The position numbers were made by a program, and so were the translations under genes. Positions 20,530-33,047 of a DNA stretch of 64,000 bases are shown one piece after another. Location: NCBI RefSeq assembly GCF_035222375.1, contig NW_026946364.1, positions 62,001 to 126,000 on the forward strand, read 5' to 3'. Below the pieces are notes generated by a model. That model did not search any database. It was given only the letters and a program-made list of their open reading frames with translations, and was not told the DNA's origin. Source of the stretch: Podospora pseudocomata. Taxonomy: Eukaryota > Ascomycota > Sordariomycetes > Sordariales > Podosporaceae. Each line of letters begins with the position of its first letter. The first letter of the stretch is position 1.

Positions 20530-21639
20530 ATGGCCGCCTCATCCATCCGCAACTCACTCAAGAGCCACTACCCCTGGGCCGCCTTCCCATTGATCATCTC
20601 GGCCCCCATGCGTGTCATGTCGGGCCCTGCTCTCGCCCTCGCCGTCTCTGAGGCTGGAGGTTTGGGGTTCATCGGCCCGGGTATCAAGCCCGAGTCCATC
20701 CTGACTGATCTGACCGAAGCCGCCTCGCTATGTTCACAGCGGGCTTCTGACGCTACACGGCTCAGTGTCCAAGACGAGGGGGTTCTACCTGTTGGGATTG
20801 GGTTCCAGCTGTGGAATGGTGATCTCGGTTCGGCGAAGGAGGCGGCGGAAAAGTTTATCCCGGCGGCGATTTGGCTTTTTGCGCCAAAGGATGGGCAAAA
20901 GGATGTTGACGACTGGACTGAGGGGTTGAGGGGGGTGACCAAGGGGAGGAGTCAGATTTGGTTGCAGGTTGGGACTGTGGGTGAAGCGGTTGAGGCGGCA
21001 GAGTCGAAACGGGGGAGGCCAGATGTGCTGGTTGTCCAAGGACAGGAAGCGGGTGGGCATGGGAGGACGAGTGATGGGGCTAGTTTGGGGACGTTGGTGC
21101 CTGAAATCAAAGATACACTGGAGGAAAGGGGTGCAGGTGACATTCCACTGTTTGCGGCGGGAGGGATTGCTGATGGGAGGGGTGTGGCTGCGGCTCTGTG
21201 CCTGGGGGCATCTGGAGTGGTCATGGGGACAAGGTTTCTGTGTTCAAACGAGGCGAGAATCAAAAAGGGTTACCAGGACGCTGTGCTTGAGGCTAAAGAC
21301 GGCGGAAAGAATACAGTTAGGACCCATCTGTACAATCACCTGAGGGGGACGTTTGGGTGGCCGGAAGAGAAGTGGGCGCCGAGGACAATTGTCAACAGAA
21401 GTTGGGAGGAACACACTCAGGGTGGCATTTCTTTTGATCAGCTGAAGGAGAAACACGACCAGAGTGTGAAAGAAGACGGCGATAAAGCCTGGGGAAGACA
21501 GACTGGCAGGACGGCAACATATGCTGGCAGTGGCGTTGGTTTGGTCAGAAGTGTTGACCCGGCAGGCGAAATTGCCGAGAAGACCAGGGAAGAGGCAAAG
21601 AAGATTTTGAGGGGCCTGCAGAGTGGGCTGCAAGTTTAG
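20530..21639 (+). CDS. Nitronate monooxygenase (2-nitropropane dioxygenase family)
   Basis: Intronless, 369 residues. The start is the first ATG of the frame, in a strong CAAAATGGC context just after the microsatellite. The FMN-binding TIM-barrel blocks are present: PMRVMSGPALALAVSEAGGLGFIG near the N-terminus, the catalytic-His loop GQEAGGHGR in the middle, and the phosphate-binding segment FAAGGIADGRGVAAALCLGA followed by GVVMGTRF. These flavoenzymes oxidise alkyl nitronates such as the toxin propionate 3-nitronate. No targeting signal is obvious, so a cytosolic location is likely. The length agrees with fungal class I-like members. The exact substrate is not predictable, since the family also includes enoyl-reductase-like enzymes. 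Confidence 0.9.
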   Translation: MAASSIRNSLKSHYPWAAFPLIISAPMRVMSGPALALAVSEAGGLGFIGPGIKPESILTDLTEAASLCSQRASDATRLSVQDEGVLPVGIGFQLWNGDLGSAKEAAEKFIPAAIWLFAPKDGQKDVDDWTEGLRGVTKGRSQIWLQVGTVGEAVEAAESKRGRPDVLVVQGQEAGGHGRTSDGASLGTLVPEIKDTLEERGAGDIPLFAAGGIADGRGVAAALCLGASGVVMGTRFLCSNEARIKKGYQDAVLEAKDGGKNTVRTHLYNHLRGTFGWPEEKWAPRTIVNRSWEEHTQGGISFDQLKEKHDQSVKEDGDKAWGRQTGRTATYAGSGVGLVRSVDPAGEIAEKTREEAKKILRGLQSGLQV

Positions 21640-24600
21640 ACAGGGCCATAGGCTGTTTAAACAAGGAGATTCTCGTACCACAAAACCATCAACAGGTGCC
21701 TCAGTGTATGCTCTGCAGGAGCTCGATGGTTTTCTAGCGACATTAGCTGGCAACACAGAGGTGATGTACTTGTCCCTCGTGATAGTATTCTGGTGTTAAC
21801 TGAAGTGGATACCTCTAATCGCTTCAGGGGTTCAGGGGCATGTAAACAGGCAACAAGGATGAGAAAAATGCCGCCACCACCACCCCTGCTGTAGGTAGTC
21901 AATTGTGAAAACCCAAAAGTCCGACTCTGTAACCAAAAAGACGTCCATCCACACCATCTAACCCAGCTTCGAAAGATGGATGGGAAGATTTCTCACGACT
22001 AACATATTGCAGTGAAGCAGTCTGATCAGAAGGTGACATTGCTACACAAAATATCGCTATCGAGATCGTCCCAATCTAGACGACTCAAGGTCATATATGC
22101 GATGCCTCTGTCTCCTCCTCCTGATGTCATGCAGAGGGCTTCAATCATGAAGCCTGAGACACGGTTCGCTGCGGAAAGGTCATCTGCAGTTAATAGAGAC
22201 ATGCTACCATGTCGTACGACAGTAACATCACAGGAAGAAAAACACTGGACTCGGTGGCGGTTAGGAGAGACGCATTCTCCAGCTTCCAGATGAGGGAGCC
22301 TGAGCCGCTGCCCCCACAATGCTACCGTCATGATCCCCATTCGATGGGATAATGCCATGACTGATCCCCGGCACTACACCCAAAATCCCATCTCATGCTG
22401 ATCCAGATCTCCACAGATACTCTCTCCAAGCGCTTGGTTCAGTCTCGGCAGTCAGCTGCAGGCAGGAAGAAAATGTGAACGGCAAGTCCTCTGCATGCAT
22501 GAAGCCACCCTCCCGGTCAGGTTCGGTGAGAAGTTCCAGGTAACAATTCACTCCATCTCTCCAGTTCGGCAGAAAGCTCCGTCCCGCGTGCAAAGACTAC
22601 TTGATTCGGGGTCTAGATCCCAAGGCTCCCGTCCCATCTCAGGAACTTTCAACCTGACATATGGCCATTGTTGGAAGTCCGACGCAGCTAGGAACAACAG
22701 ACGAGGAAACGTGGGAGGCGTGTCACAACGTGCAGCGTGGCTGCTGCCAATTCAGCTTTCATCAAAGAAAGCAACTTGAACCATGAAAATGGTACGTATG
22801 AAAAAACAATCCAAGACTTGGGGAAAGCCCCAGTCAAGCTTCCCTTCCACCCGCTAATTCCCCCCATCCAAGGCCTAGGGCTTGCTTGTTTGTCTAGGTC
22901 ATCAGCCCTCTCAGCCGTTTCTATCTTTTAGTTGCCCCCTTCTTTGCTCCCAGTCCCAAAGGAGGGTTGGTGACATCTTGGCAGTGAGAACGTGGGTTTG
23001 CCAAGATGAAGTCGGTGCACCCCAAAGCAAGGCCATCGACCTTAATCCAACCGCGCCGTACGAGGTCCGACGTGGTGAGTGACTGGGGAGGCAAGCGGCA
23101 CATCCCGTTGATCGTGGCCAAATGTCTAGCGAGGATGGCACCAGGGTCTTGTGGGGTGATGAGAGAATGTTGTGAGCAAGATCTTGCTGCTGCATGCAGC
23201 CTTTGCTGCTTGCGCTAGTTTGTGCTGCCATCCATTGCATCGCATGTCGATGTTACTTTTACGGTCGAGGGCCTGCTCAGGTGACGGATGACCATAGTAG
23301 GAGAAGATCGAGGAGCGGGCAATCATCCGAGAGGTTCTGATAGGGTCCCTCCCATTGCCCCTCTGGCAGATCCCACAGGTTGGTGTGCTAGCATGTGCCG
23401 CTGCATTTTTCATACGTACCATTATTGAACGACGAGCTGACAGTTCGTGGGTGAGGCGAGACCAATCTCATCCAAACAGACCCGAGAGATCGAAAAAACA
23501 GTCTAGGTCGGCACTCCAAGGTAAATGAAACCAACACTACACTAGCACATTCAGGGTCCAGCTGGGGTGGGATGTTGAATACCTAACCTTGACTATGCAC
23601 CTCAACTCGAACTAGGACAGATGTGGACACTCTTTGTTCTACCAATTCGCACGTCAGACTGATTGAAAATGGGCACACAGGAGAAAAAAAGACATTCTTA
23701 TCAAGCCAATGTGTGAGCTGGCAGCGATCCTACGGCCAATATTTGAAATTTCTGACGGAAAGCGTGTCGGTCGTCTGTAGTAAGGTAGTCAGCCATGTGT
23801 AGTTGCAGCCAAGTGGTCTTGGCTAAATCACGACAGGCCAAGACCACCAAGAACACCAAGAACCCAAGACCTGGATTGGCTGGCTCCGCGCTCCGAACCC
23901 GGTCGAGCATCAAGCCTCAACAGCCACGACGACTTGGCGGCCATCGAGAACCAATGTCAAACCCCAAAGTTTGTCTTTTTTGGCAGCTGTGGCGGGCAAC
24001 CCCCACTGAACCGAATAAGAGGCTGTCATGACGCCATTCCTGGGATAGAAGGGCTGGGCGCGAGATAGCGGTGGACTCGGGCTCTCAGCAACGTCAGTCA
24101 AAAAACACAATGGTGGAATCTGGTGATAACGGTCAGCATCTTGTCGGAAAATTCGTAGCAAACAATGCAGGCCGGCTAAGGGCTGCCCGCTACCGTCGGT
24201 TTGATCGGGGAAGAAGCGGGATAGCCAAGACCTGAAGGCCCTCTGGAGTCTTTATGGTCGACCGCCTATCACGTTCGCCTCCCCGCGCAGTCGCCCACAA
24301 TGGCGTATTGCGTGCTCACCGCGGGGCATTTCACCATCAACGCCATCCACACCAGTGACGCCCACCAGCTCCCCGGCCCAGTCCAGAGTGCAGAACCGCA
24401 GATGCAGCCACGGTAGACAGAGGGAAATCCTGCGCGGCTGCTCCGCTCTCGTTGCCCTTGTCGTTCTGGGCTTTTCCGCCTGCCTGCGGGATGCCCTCGG
24501 GCACATGGGGAGGGGGTTGGAGAGCAGCGAAGAAAACTTTGAGCAAAAGAGAAGCTGATTTACTTGGCGACATTGGTCGAGCTGGTTATAAGGCCAGGTC

Positions 24601-24768
24601 CCATCGGCACTCCTTTGCCTCTCGATCCAGATAGAACCAGTGGTTGTGTGTCTTTTGTGAGTGGGTATCCCGACTGCCGATACTCCCAACTCATCACCCA
24701 CAACCCCAAGTTCTACATCACTCACAACACCCGCCGGCAGGGCCCATACACAAAGCCCCCTATCCATC
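21640..24768. other. 3.1-kb intergenic region without a supportable gene
   Basis: Small frames on both strands carry no recognised motif or consistent exon structure. It includes the 3' flank of the monooxygenase gene and the promoter of the Dal5-type permease. A minus-strand frame that enters this region from 25439 is the antisense shadow of the permease. No repeat or transposon end was noted. Confidence 0.45.
23697..24129. promoter_or_regulatory. Candidate GATA-factor sites upstream of the Dal5-type permease
   Basis: Three HGATAR matches: 23697-23703 (TGATAAG on the minus strand), 24063-24068 (AGATAG) and 24124-24129 (TGATAA). They lie 0.6-1.1 kb upstream of a permease whose relatives are controlled by nitrogen GATA factors. 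Such short motifs occur often by chance. Confidence 0.25.
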
Positions 24769-26468
24769 ATGGGTGTCGATGAGAAGGCCACCGTTGACCC
24801 GGGCTCGTTCCCACCTCCCACCGAGGACGAGAGCGGGTTGGTTCTCAGCGTCGACTGGACCAAGGAGGAGGAGGCACGAGCAAAGAGAAAGTAAGTTTTG
24901 GCACTACTGCATCTCCCCTGCGCCCCACCTGCCCGACGACACCTAGATAGCCGGCCACTAACACCGTCCCACCTAGGCTCGATCTGATCATTATGCCCCT
25001 GCTCACCCTGGGCTTCTTCTGCCTGCAACTCGATCGTGGAAACATCTCCAACGCCATCACCGACAGCTTCTTCGAGGATGTCGGCATCACCCAGAATGAG
25101 TTCAACGTCGGTCAGCAGATGCTGTCTCTCGGCATCGTGCTCTTCGAAATCCCATCCAACATGATTCTCTACCGCGTCGGCCCCGGCAAGTGGCTCACCC
25201 TGCAACTCTTCCTCTTCGGCACCGTCTCGACCTTCCAAGCTTTCCAGAACAGCTATGGCTCCTTCATTGCCACCCGTCTGCTGCTTGGTATCACCGAGTC
25301 TGGTTTCATTCCCGGCGGTCTCTGGACGCTTTCGACCTGGTACACGCGCGCTGAGACGGCCAAGCGCGTCATGTTCTTCTACTTTGGTAACCAGTTCGGC
25401 CAGGCTTCTTCCAAGCTGTTGGCCTATGGTATTCTTCACATGGGAGGTGTTGGCGGAAAGGCTGGATGGTTTTGGCTGTTTGTGCTCATGGGTGGCTTCA
25501 CCATTCTCTGCGGCTTCGTTCTTGGTTTCTGCCTCCCCGATTCGTTCCGCAACCCCTGCCCGGCCTTCCTGCCAGGCATCAGCTTATTTACCAAGAGGGA
25601 GCTTCACATTCTTCAGACCCGTGTCCTTCTCGATGAGCCGGCCAAGGGCAAGAAGAAAAAGTCCATCAAGATTGATGCCTTCAAGAGAGCCTTCTCCAAC
25701 TGGCGCCTCTGGTCTCACGTCATCATCACCCTTTGCAACAACGGTCCTCAGCGCGCTTTTGACACCTACTCTCCCACCATCATCTCTGGTTTCGGTTACA
25801 AGAAGCTTCAGGCCAACGCCATGGCTTCCGTCGGTCTCTTTCTGCAGATTCCCACCTCGTGGGCTTTCTCCTGGGTATCCGATCACTAGTATGTTTCCTT
25901 CTCTCTGAATTCTTTGGAATTCTTACTAACATTTATCAACAGTGATGTCCGTGGCGAGACCGTCATTGCTGGCATGTCCTGCCATCTGTTCGGCTACGTC
26001 TTGAACCGCATCTTCACCGACCACCCCAGACTCCAGGGAGCGCGTTACTTTGGCGTCGTCTGGACCCAGACTTTTGGCACCTTCAGCCACCCTCTCAACA
26101 TTGCCTGGATGTCGCTCACCTGCGAGGATTCCGAAGTCCGCGCTCTGGCAATGGCTATGGTCATCATGGGCGCCAACACTGCCGGTATTTATGGTGCGCA
26201 AATCTTCCGCTCCGAGGACTCCCCCTTTTACCGCCGCGGCTTCACCGTGGCCTGCTGCGTCCTCGCCGTCGGCCTCCTCCTTGCCGTTGTTCGTTTTGTC
26301 GACGACAAGATCCACAAGAGGAAGCACAACACTGTCCAGCTCGCCCACGGTGGCGGCGAGACGAGCGATGACGGCTCCAACGGCGAAAAGGGCATCTCTG
26401 CTCTGGAGCGTGCCGCCGGTGTCACCGTGCCAGTGGATGATGATGTTAAGAGGGCACTGAAGAACTAA
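24769..26468 (+). CDS. MFS allantoate/anion permease of the Dal5 (ACS) family
   Basis: Three exons: 24769-24890, 24977-25888 and 25943-26468, giving 519 residues. Introns are 86 and 54 nt with GTAAGT and GTATGT donors. The short first exon encodes a hydrophilic cytosolic N-terminus. Junction one restores KLDLIIMPLL and junction two restores VSDHYDVRGE, both family-typical. Dal5/ACS signatures are LDRGNISNA after TM1, the long SLGIVLFEIPSNMILYRVGP helix, and GITESGFIPGGLWTLSTWY with the Glu-Ser-Gly core. A central Lys-rich loop separates two six-helix halves. Relatives carry allantoate, nicotinate, thiamine or biotin-type anions by proton symport at the plasma membrane; the substrate here is open. 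It is convergent with the 7TM-RGS gene. Confidence 0.92.
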
Positions 26469-27231
26469 AAAGTGGTTTGCTGCATAATGATGTTATATAC
26501 CCAGGTGGAAAGATATTGGAGTTGATTTGTTTAGTTTGTTTTTTTGGTACAGTCCCGTCTGTTTGATAGACTTGGAATACCCAATGGGCATGAGGGATAT
26601 TGGATAATTAAAAAAAAAAATTGGATACTACAAGTCCCAGGTCTACGTTCTTTGTATCTGTTTGCTTTGGTGTGTCGACTTTTTATTCAAAATCAAACTT
26701 CGTGACAAAGTTGGGTACACATATGTTGCTTTTCTGGATAGTAGTTTGATAACAGCCCCGATATTAAGCTACCTCAAATACTTCAGCTAGTCCTCGATCA
26801 CACCTCGGCCCGATGAGTGAAGCTCGAATCGGTTTCTTTGTCCACCCAACACGAACAGTCTTTATCAACTTGAACTTTAAATGAATGCGCCGCCAGGGGC
26901 AGTTTTTTACTCAGTCGTCCGGTTTAACAGTTTGACCAAAAACGGCTTTTTTGCTACTTGCTACATCAGTAGTTCATACTAAGAATACGAGGTATTATAC
27001 ATTTTGCGCTATCGGGTATAACAAGCTATCCATCCACGACGATTTCCCCCCTCTTTTCATCGTCCATCCAACAAAAAGCCATCAAGGCTGCTCGCTCCCG
27101 GCTGCGTAAAATCATGGTTTGCTCCCCAAAAAGTCGTCAGACATTATCGCAAATAGAAAAACAAGAAAACACAATGTGTAGTACAGACTGGTGCCAGCGT
27201 CCTCCTAGTCATAAAAGCAAAACAGACATCG
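26469..27231. other. Convergent intergenic region between permease and 7TM-RGS gene
   Basis: AT-richer sequence with T and A runs (26535-26545, 26610-26620), as expected for two facing 3' untranslated regions. No gene or repeat seen. Confidence 0.45.
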
Positions 27232-29381
27232 TCACCTCTTGTTGAAAAACCTCCACAAACTCGAACTGGAACTCTTCTTGGATTTGAGCGTCCCGTCCGT
27301 GTCAGAAGTGTTGTTGGACGACGAGGTCCCCGACGCCGACGACGACTCCGAGTTCCTCCGCTCCCGGACATATTTGGGCCACGTGTTTGTCAGGACCAGC
27401 TCCTTGATGCTCTTCTCGGCCGCGTCAAACACCGACGCGTTGAACAGCTCGGGGATGTCACCCTGATAGACATCCTGGAATGTGTTCATCATGCTGTTGG
27501 TAGAGACCGACAAGGCGATCCCCTCTTCCTCTCCCTTGCCGTCGGAACTGGGGACGATCGCGATACCAGGAACGGCAGGCATCTTGTCCGTCTCGACGTG
27601 GACAGAGATCATGATGCCTGACTCGGATCCCCTCGATTCTGGCATCCGCCAGTCGTGCACGCCGGCAGACATGAAGGGGGTAACAGGATCGACGTTGGCG
27701 CGGCTGTCGCCGAGCAGATCGCGGATGGCACGGTCAAACAGACCACCCAGCTGCCGGGATTGCTCAAAGGCCAGGTTGAGGGGAAATTCGGCATCCTGAG
27801 GCGAGACGAACTCGTAGTAAATCTTGAGAGCCTTGGTGTATGCCTGTCGGACCACGTCGTCTGGGGCTTCAAAACGGTTGCTGGTGAAAGCAGGGTGCAG
27901 CGACGCCTTCCACTCCGAGACAGCAGTCAAGAAAGCAATATTCTCGCCAGAAAAGTCGCGGCGAGCAGAGAACTGCCGGAGAGGCTCAGGGTTCTTGGAG
28001 AGAACATGAACCAGGGCATCCATGGTCAAGATGCGGTCATCAGGAATCGAGTTGATGGCCAAGTCACCGCCACCGCTCTCCATCACGGACGATTGCTTCC
28101 ACGGGTCGCCAAAGTTGAGAGATGACTCGCGACCGACCTTGGTTGACGTGGGGGATAGAGGGGTGCCGGGAACAGTCGAGTCGGCGGTGGACACGCTCTT
28201 ATCGGAGCCGAACTTGCCCTTGGTCTCCCACTTCTTGATGATGCTCCAGGTCTCCTTGGCCAAAGCCTCATCCTTGTGAACTTGATAGCAGGGAACAAAC
28301 ACAGTAAAGATTTCCATAATGAAGATGGAAACAGCAATCCTGCAACTCTTGTCAGTAACAAGTCGCCGATGGTCAAGGGCTTGAGGCATACCATTGGGGT
28401 GGAATAAAGTACATGTTGACGGGCGCCATCTCGGGAACATAGAGGGCAACAAGCCACATGGGCGCTGCGTGAAGTCTGTGGCCATGTTAGCGGTAACCCT
28501 GGGAAGTGCTCCGTATCAAGAATTCCATACCCTGCAACACAACAGGCGATGGTCTGCAGTTGCCAGCCGTGGGTATCACGGATCTTGCGTGATCGCCAGA
28601 GAATAATAGGGGCAAACACCCAAGCCCACAGAAACTGCCAAAATAGAGACGGCCACCATTCCCAACCACGACCCTGCTTCATGGCAATCTCGCCCGGTGT
28701 AGACCCGTACACCTCGGTGCCGGGAATGCCAAAATCGGAGTGGAACTTGCGGGAGATGAGGAAGATGATCATGACGACCAAGAACTAGCACATGGTTAGC
28801 CTCACGTCCCCAACTCATGAATGAAGGAAAGGTAAAATATTTACCTGGCACGACATGCCCACTGTGACCAAGGTTGCCATTTTCGTCTGGTATTCCATAG
28901 CCTTGATCTTTTGCCATCTCGATAGCGTCCTGGGCTGCTGCTTCTTCTCGTCAAAGCGGCTGCTCATCTGGCTGGGTGGTCGGGCGAATCTGCTCTGGGC
29001 TTTGGCAACATGGAGGAACTGGCTGTTGCCGGCTTGGAAGAGAGCGATGCCAAAGGGATACCAGATGCTCATGATCCAAAACTGGGCCATCTCGGGGGCA
29101 AGAGGTCCAATGGCATACCCGATCTGAACCGTGATCCAGTAGAGATGAAGCAGAATGAGGCCGGCAAATGTGAGGGGGAGACCACGGATTCGAACGGTTG
29201 GTGATTTGCGCTTGGTGTAGAGATATCCCATCCCGCAGGCTAAAAGGGCGGTCCAGACGGCGCCGAAGACGATCCACCAGATACCGACGGCATTGAGGCG
29301 GACCTCTGGCTTGGTGTCTGGCGTGGTGCCAAACTCGGAGCCCAACATGGTTGGTTTTGCGGATTCGCTGGGGAGAAGCAT
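27232..29381 (-). CDS. Seven-transmembrane receptor fused to an RGS domain (GprK/Rgs7 type)
   Basis: Four exons: 29381-28845, 28784-28531, 28475-28392 and 28339-27232, giving 660 residues. The three introns are 60, 55 and 52 nt. Splicing joins MSCQ to [14 protein letters not shown] to [13 protein letters not shown], and IPPQW to [11 protein letters not shown], which completes seven helices within about the first 305 residues. The start ATG lies in a GTCACCATG context; no in-frame ATG precedes it. The cytosolic half carries an RGS domain (about 380-540) with the blocks [22 protein letters not shown] and [13 protein letters not shown]. The tail is Ser-rich and basic. RGS domains speed GTP hydrolysis by G-alpha, so receptor sensing and signal shut-off sit in one chain, as in Aspergillus GprK and Magnaporthe Rgs7. 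The ligand is unknown. Confidence 0.9.
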
Positions 29382-31577
29382 GGTGACGGGAAGGCCCTCG
29401 AGGGCGGCGAAAAGAACGTGATGGGGCCTTTTGAAGCAGAAGCAGATATGACGAGTTTGAGGTGCTCGGTTGGTCCCCGTTGGATTAGCGCTCTGAGAAA
29501 AATTCACCTGAGACCTCCCGACTGAGACGGGGATGGACTGAGAGAAGCGGCGGTCCCTTCTATATCACTCTTACAAAGAGGAGCATGGCCGCAACAATCT
29601 CGGCGATCGAAAACGTGACTGTGGTATCGAGCATCTCACAGATAATGGCAAGGTTGCATGTCGATCCCTTTTGCGCCATGTTACGGTTCCTGCCCGGCGC
29701 CCTTGGGCTGCATGTTTCTTGGGATGGTGCGCATGGGCCGTGACGAGGGCTAGGGGAGTCGCATGAGGAGGTCCCTCGTGGCCAATGATGGTTCCCATCT
29801 CCTGCACCACGACTTCCGAGCAGACTGCGTGCGTCCCGAAGGTGGTGAGGAAGGCCACCGAGACAGGTTTCTGGGCCGAAAGTCTGGGGGCGGGGATGTT
29901 TTGACGTAGATCACCAGGTGCTTCTCCCCTGCGTCGTGCCTTTGTGAAATGCAAGACGAACTGCCGTGAGGTTTTTGGGCTGCTAGGCAGTGTCAGCTTC
30001 AGATTGTTGCACTTTCTGACATGATAGTAACACCGATTCCATACTGGCCATGACAGTTCATCCAACGGGGCCCCTCATCCAAAGCTAACACGGGATCATG
30101 CCTGCTCACGAGACAGCCTGCCGTTACAACGGCTTTGACAAGTTTCACGGAATCTGGATTTGAGTGCTGGTATCGACGAAGAGCGAATAAGCTTCTTTCC
30201 TTGCCTGCCGCGCTAGAGCTCGGCCAGATGCAGCCTGCGTCGATCTCCATATCGTGATTGCCGGGTCCGGCATCCAATGGATTTGCGCGGGATGTCACAG
30301 CATCGAGCATCTGTCAAGTTGTCAGTGAAACTGCAGGTATCATCATCCGCCCGTCGGGAGGCGGGCTGCCCTACATTTTGACTGAGGATCCAATTCAGGT
30401 TTCGTGCTTCAATAATTATGCATGCAAAGTGATTCTTTTTCTCGGCCGGAAAATGCTCTCATGGGTTGGAAAGAAAACAAACACCAAACTGCGGCAACTT
30501 CCTTTCCCCCACCTGATTACCTACCATGCACCCACATGAGGCCCTGTCCAATGATCGTCGGCCAGGGGGCTTCGGCGAACTCGGGCACTTCCCTTTTTCT
30601 TTTTCTTTTTGGCGACCTCTTCCGCATGGATAACAGCAATCTAAAAAAAAAAAAAATTCCGATCATCTTCCTGATCCGACCTTCAGCTCTCGGCTGGCGA
30701 TTCTCTGGGATCAATATTACAATGACGTCTGGATGACTTGGGATCGAGATGCTCCTCTTCCCCTCTCGATTGTCGCTTCCCTGGCCTTTTCTTTCTTTTC
30801 TTTCTGGGGAAGCAGTTTGGCCCCTCGGATCCAGCCCGGCGTGACGTACAGGCTCGGAAGCGAGGCATGGTGTTTGTGCATATTTTGATAATTGACAGGT
30901 CAATTTCATATCAAAAACTCGAGAGCTCACCGTGCAAGGTGAAAAGCAATGCCCCTACCAAAAACCGGGCCTATTGCTCGGTCAATTGGCTGCCGACTCG
31001 TGAGATGGATGCAGGGGAGAAGAAACCTGCATCAACAAAACAATGGGAGGTGCCGGTGCCGCGTTTCCAAGAGAGTCAAACACGATGCGAATTCTCAATA
31101 TTTGCTGCATTTGTTATCACCAAAAACAACCGACGTCCCTTCATGATGATGCAAGCACAGCACGAACCGTTGGCCATCGCTCTCGTTAACTGTCGACTCT
31201 GATGGCCCGAGGCGCCGAGGTTCAGGGGTTCATCTGCATCTTAGTCACTGTCCGAAGCGGTTCGGACAAGATCTTTACATTGGTAATAGTAGGCAATTTC
31301 CCCCGTCCAGAAAGCTGTCAGAAAAATGACCACCACGTGCACTTATTCTTCCCCGATGACTCGACTGGATAATCGAAGAACGAACGTTGTGTTCTCGGCA
31401 GATTTTCTCAGGTATTCATCTACAACCAGACACATGTGGCACTCGACCGAAACACGCGTGGGAGCTCGCGTGAGTGCTGGTTTCCAAAAGATTCTATTAA
31501 ATCAGGCTAGGGGGACAGATATCGGCACATATGCGAGCCCACGTGAGTGAGGTAACTTCTTGATACTTGTTCGACGC
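29382..31577. other. 2.2-kb intergenic region without a supportable gene
   Basis: This holds the promoter of the 7TM-RGS gene, with a TATATC-like element near 29559-29566, and the 3' flank of the metacaspase. Frames at 29571-30065 (-) and 30738-31202 (+) have no conserved motif. Homopolymer tracts occur near 30643-30656 (A) and 30594-30612 (T-rich). Confidence 0.45.
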
Positions 31578-33047
31578 TTACATGACAAACAGAAGGCTGG
31601 TATCTAAAGAATCGATCAGCATCAAGTCGTCTGCAGGATTACCAAGCGTCAAAAAACTTACCCAGAGGGTGACTGCACGAGAGCTGGGGCTTTTGCGAGT
31701 AGTCCCGCTCAAGGATATCGCGAATGTTGTTCAAAAGCTCGACATAGCTCTGCTGGGGGTTGGCCTTGAGAGCAGAGATGAAGGCATGGGACATGGCACC
31801 CGTGGCTTGAGAGTTGATGGTGGCATCGGCCGAGGTCTGATCGTCCTTGCTGCCGCTCCACATGATAACATCGGCGGGTGAGGTCTTGGTGCGCTTGGTG
31901 TGCTCATAGGCGTCGTTGCCCTTGAAGGCACTCTTTGCGAGACCGAATATGCTGGTGGCCACGGACGCCATGTCGCCACGGGCATACGCACCCACCGCCG
32001 ACAGCAAGCCCGCGCCGGCTTCCTTGGCCAGGTTGGGCTCCTTGAGAAGACCTTTGGTGTTGTAGACATAGGGAAGATCAAGTACAGAGCCAGAGTGGCA
32101 CGAGTCGAAAATGGCCGTCAGCCGGACACCTTCGACCAGGGGCTTCACAACGTGGAAGTGGATCTCGTCGTCCACAATATGGCCGTTCTCCTTGAAGTCG
32201 ACAGGGTAAATAACCTCATCGTGTCCATCCTCCTCGTCGCCATCATGGTCCTCGGTTTGACCGCCGTGGCCTAGTGTCACACACCATGTCAGCACCTGAA
32301 TGTCATTGTCAAGCAAGCGAGACGCTACCCACCAGAGAAGTGCAGGAAGAGCGCATCGTTGGGCTGGGCATTCGCCACGAGCCAGCCCATGGCGTTGATG
32401 ATGTTTTGCTTGGTCGGTTGCATCACGGGGTTGGTCTGGTCGTCGGTCAAGATGACCATATCCTCGCGCTTGTACCCATGGTTCTCGATCAAGTATTGAG
32501 AAAGGTTCTTGGTGTCGTTGATGCAGCCGCGCAATTCGCCTTCCTGGCCGAAATAGTTGATACCGATCAAGAGCGCACGCCTCTTTCCTGTGCAGTTGGA
32601 GTACTGGAAGGTATAGCCGGCGGGGGCTCCGTGGCCGAACTCTTGGTGGCCCGAAGGAGGAGGCGGGCCGGCCCGCGTCGACTGCCCACGGTGTCCGCCA
32701 TATCCACCACCGGCAGTTGGGTAGCCGTAGGAATCGAGATGCGGCGGGGGAGGATGCTGAGGAGGTTGGTAGTATTGCTGCTGCTGAGGCGGCTGGTATC
32801 CGCCGTGCTGCTGTTGGTAGCCTCCTTGCTGATATCCTCCCTGCTGGTACCCGCCTTGCTGATATCCGCCGTGCTGAGGAGGAGGCTGGCCGTAGCCTTG
32901 CTGGTGGTGTTGAGGAGGCGGCTGGCCGTAACCATGTTGAGCAGGGGGATACTGTCCATAACCCTGAGGAGGGGGACTTTGCTGATATCCGCCGCCGCCG
33001 CCGCCGCTGGGACCGTAACCTTGGCCGGGATAACCTCCGTACGACAT
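31578..33047 (-). CDS. mca1: Metacaspase (type I) with Q/P/G/Y-rich prodomain
   Basis: Three exons: 33047-32333, 32270-31662 and 31603-31578, giving 449 residues. Introns are 62 and 58 nt. The 26-nt last exon supplies the conserved ending [12 protein letters not shown]. The first 145 residues are a low-complexity prodomain rich in Gly, Tyr, Gln and Pro, including four GGYQQ units encoded by 15-bp repeats near 32815-32870. The caspase-fold domain follows, with [18 protein letters not shown], catalytic His240 in FSGHGGQ (rebuilt across the first junction) and catalytic Cys296 in DSCHSG. Metacaspases are Arg/Lys-specific, calcium-activated peptidases involved in stress tolerance, aggregate clearance and regulated death. 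Length and order fit type I fungal members. It is divergent from the WW-domain gene, 795 bp away. Confidence 0.95.

Noticed and set aside
24252-25439. Minus-strand open frame of 395 codons across the Dal5-type permease
   Set aside because: It overlaps a well-supported spliced permease gene and lacks recognisable domains, so it is an antisense shadow.
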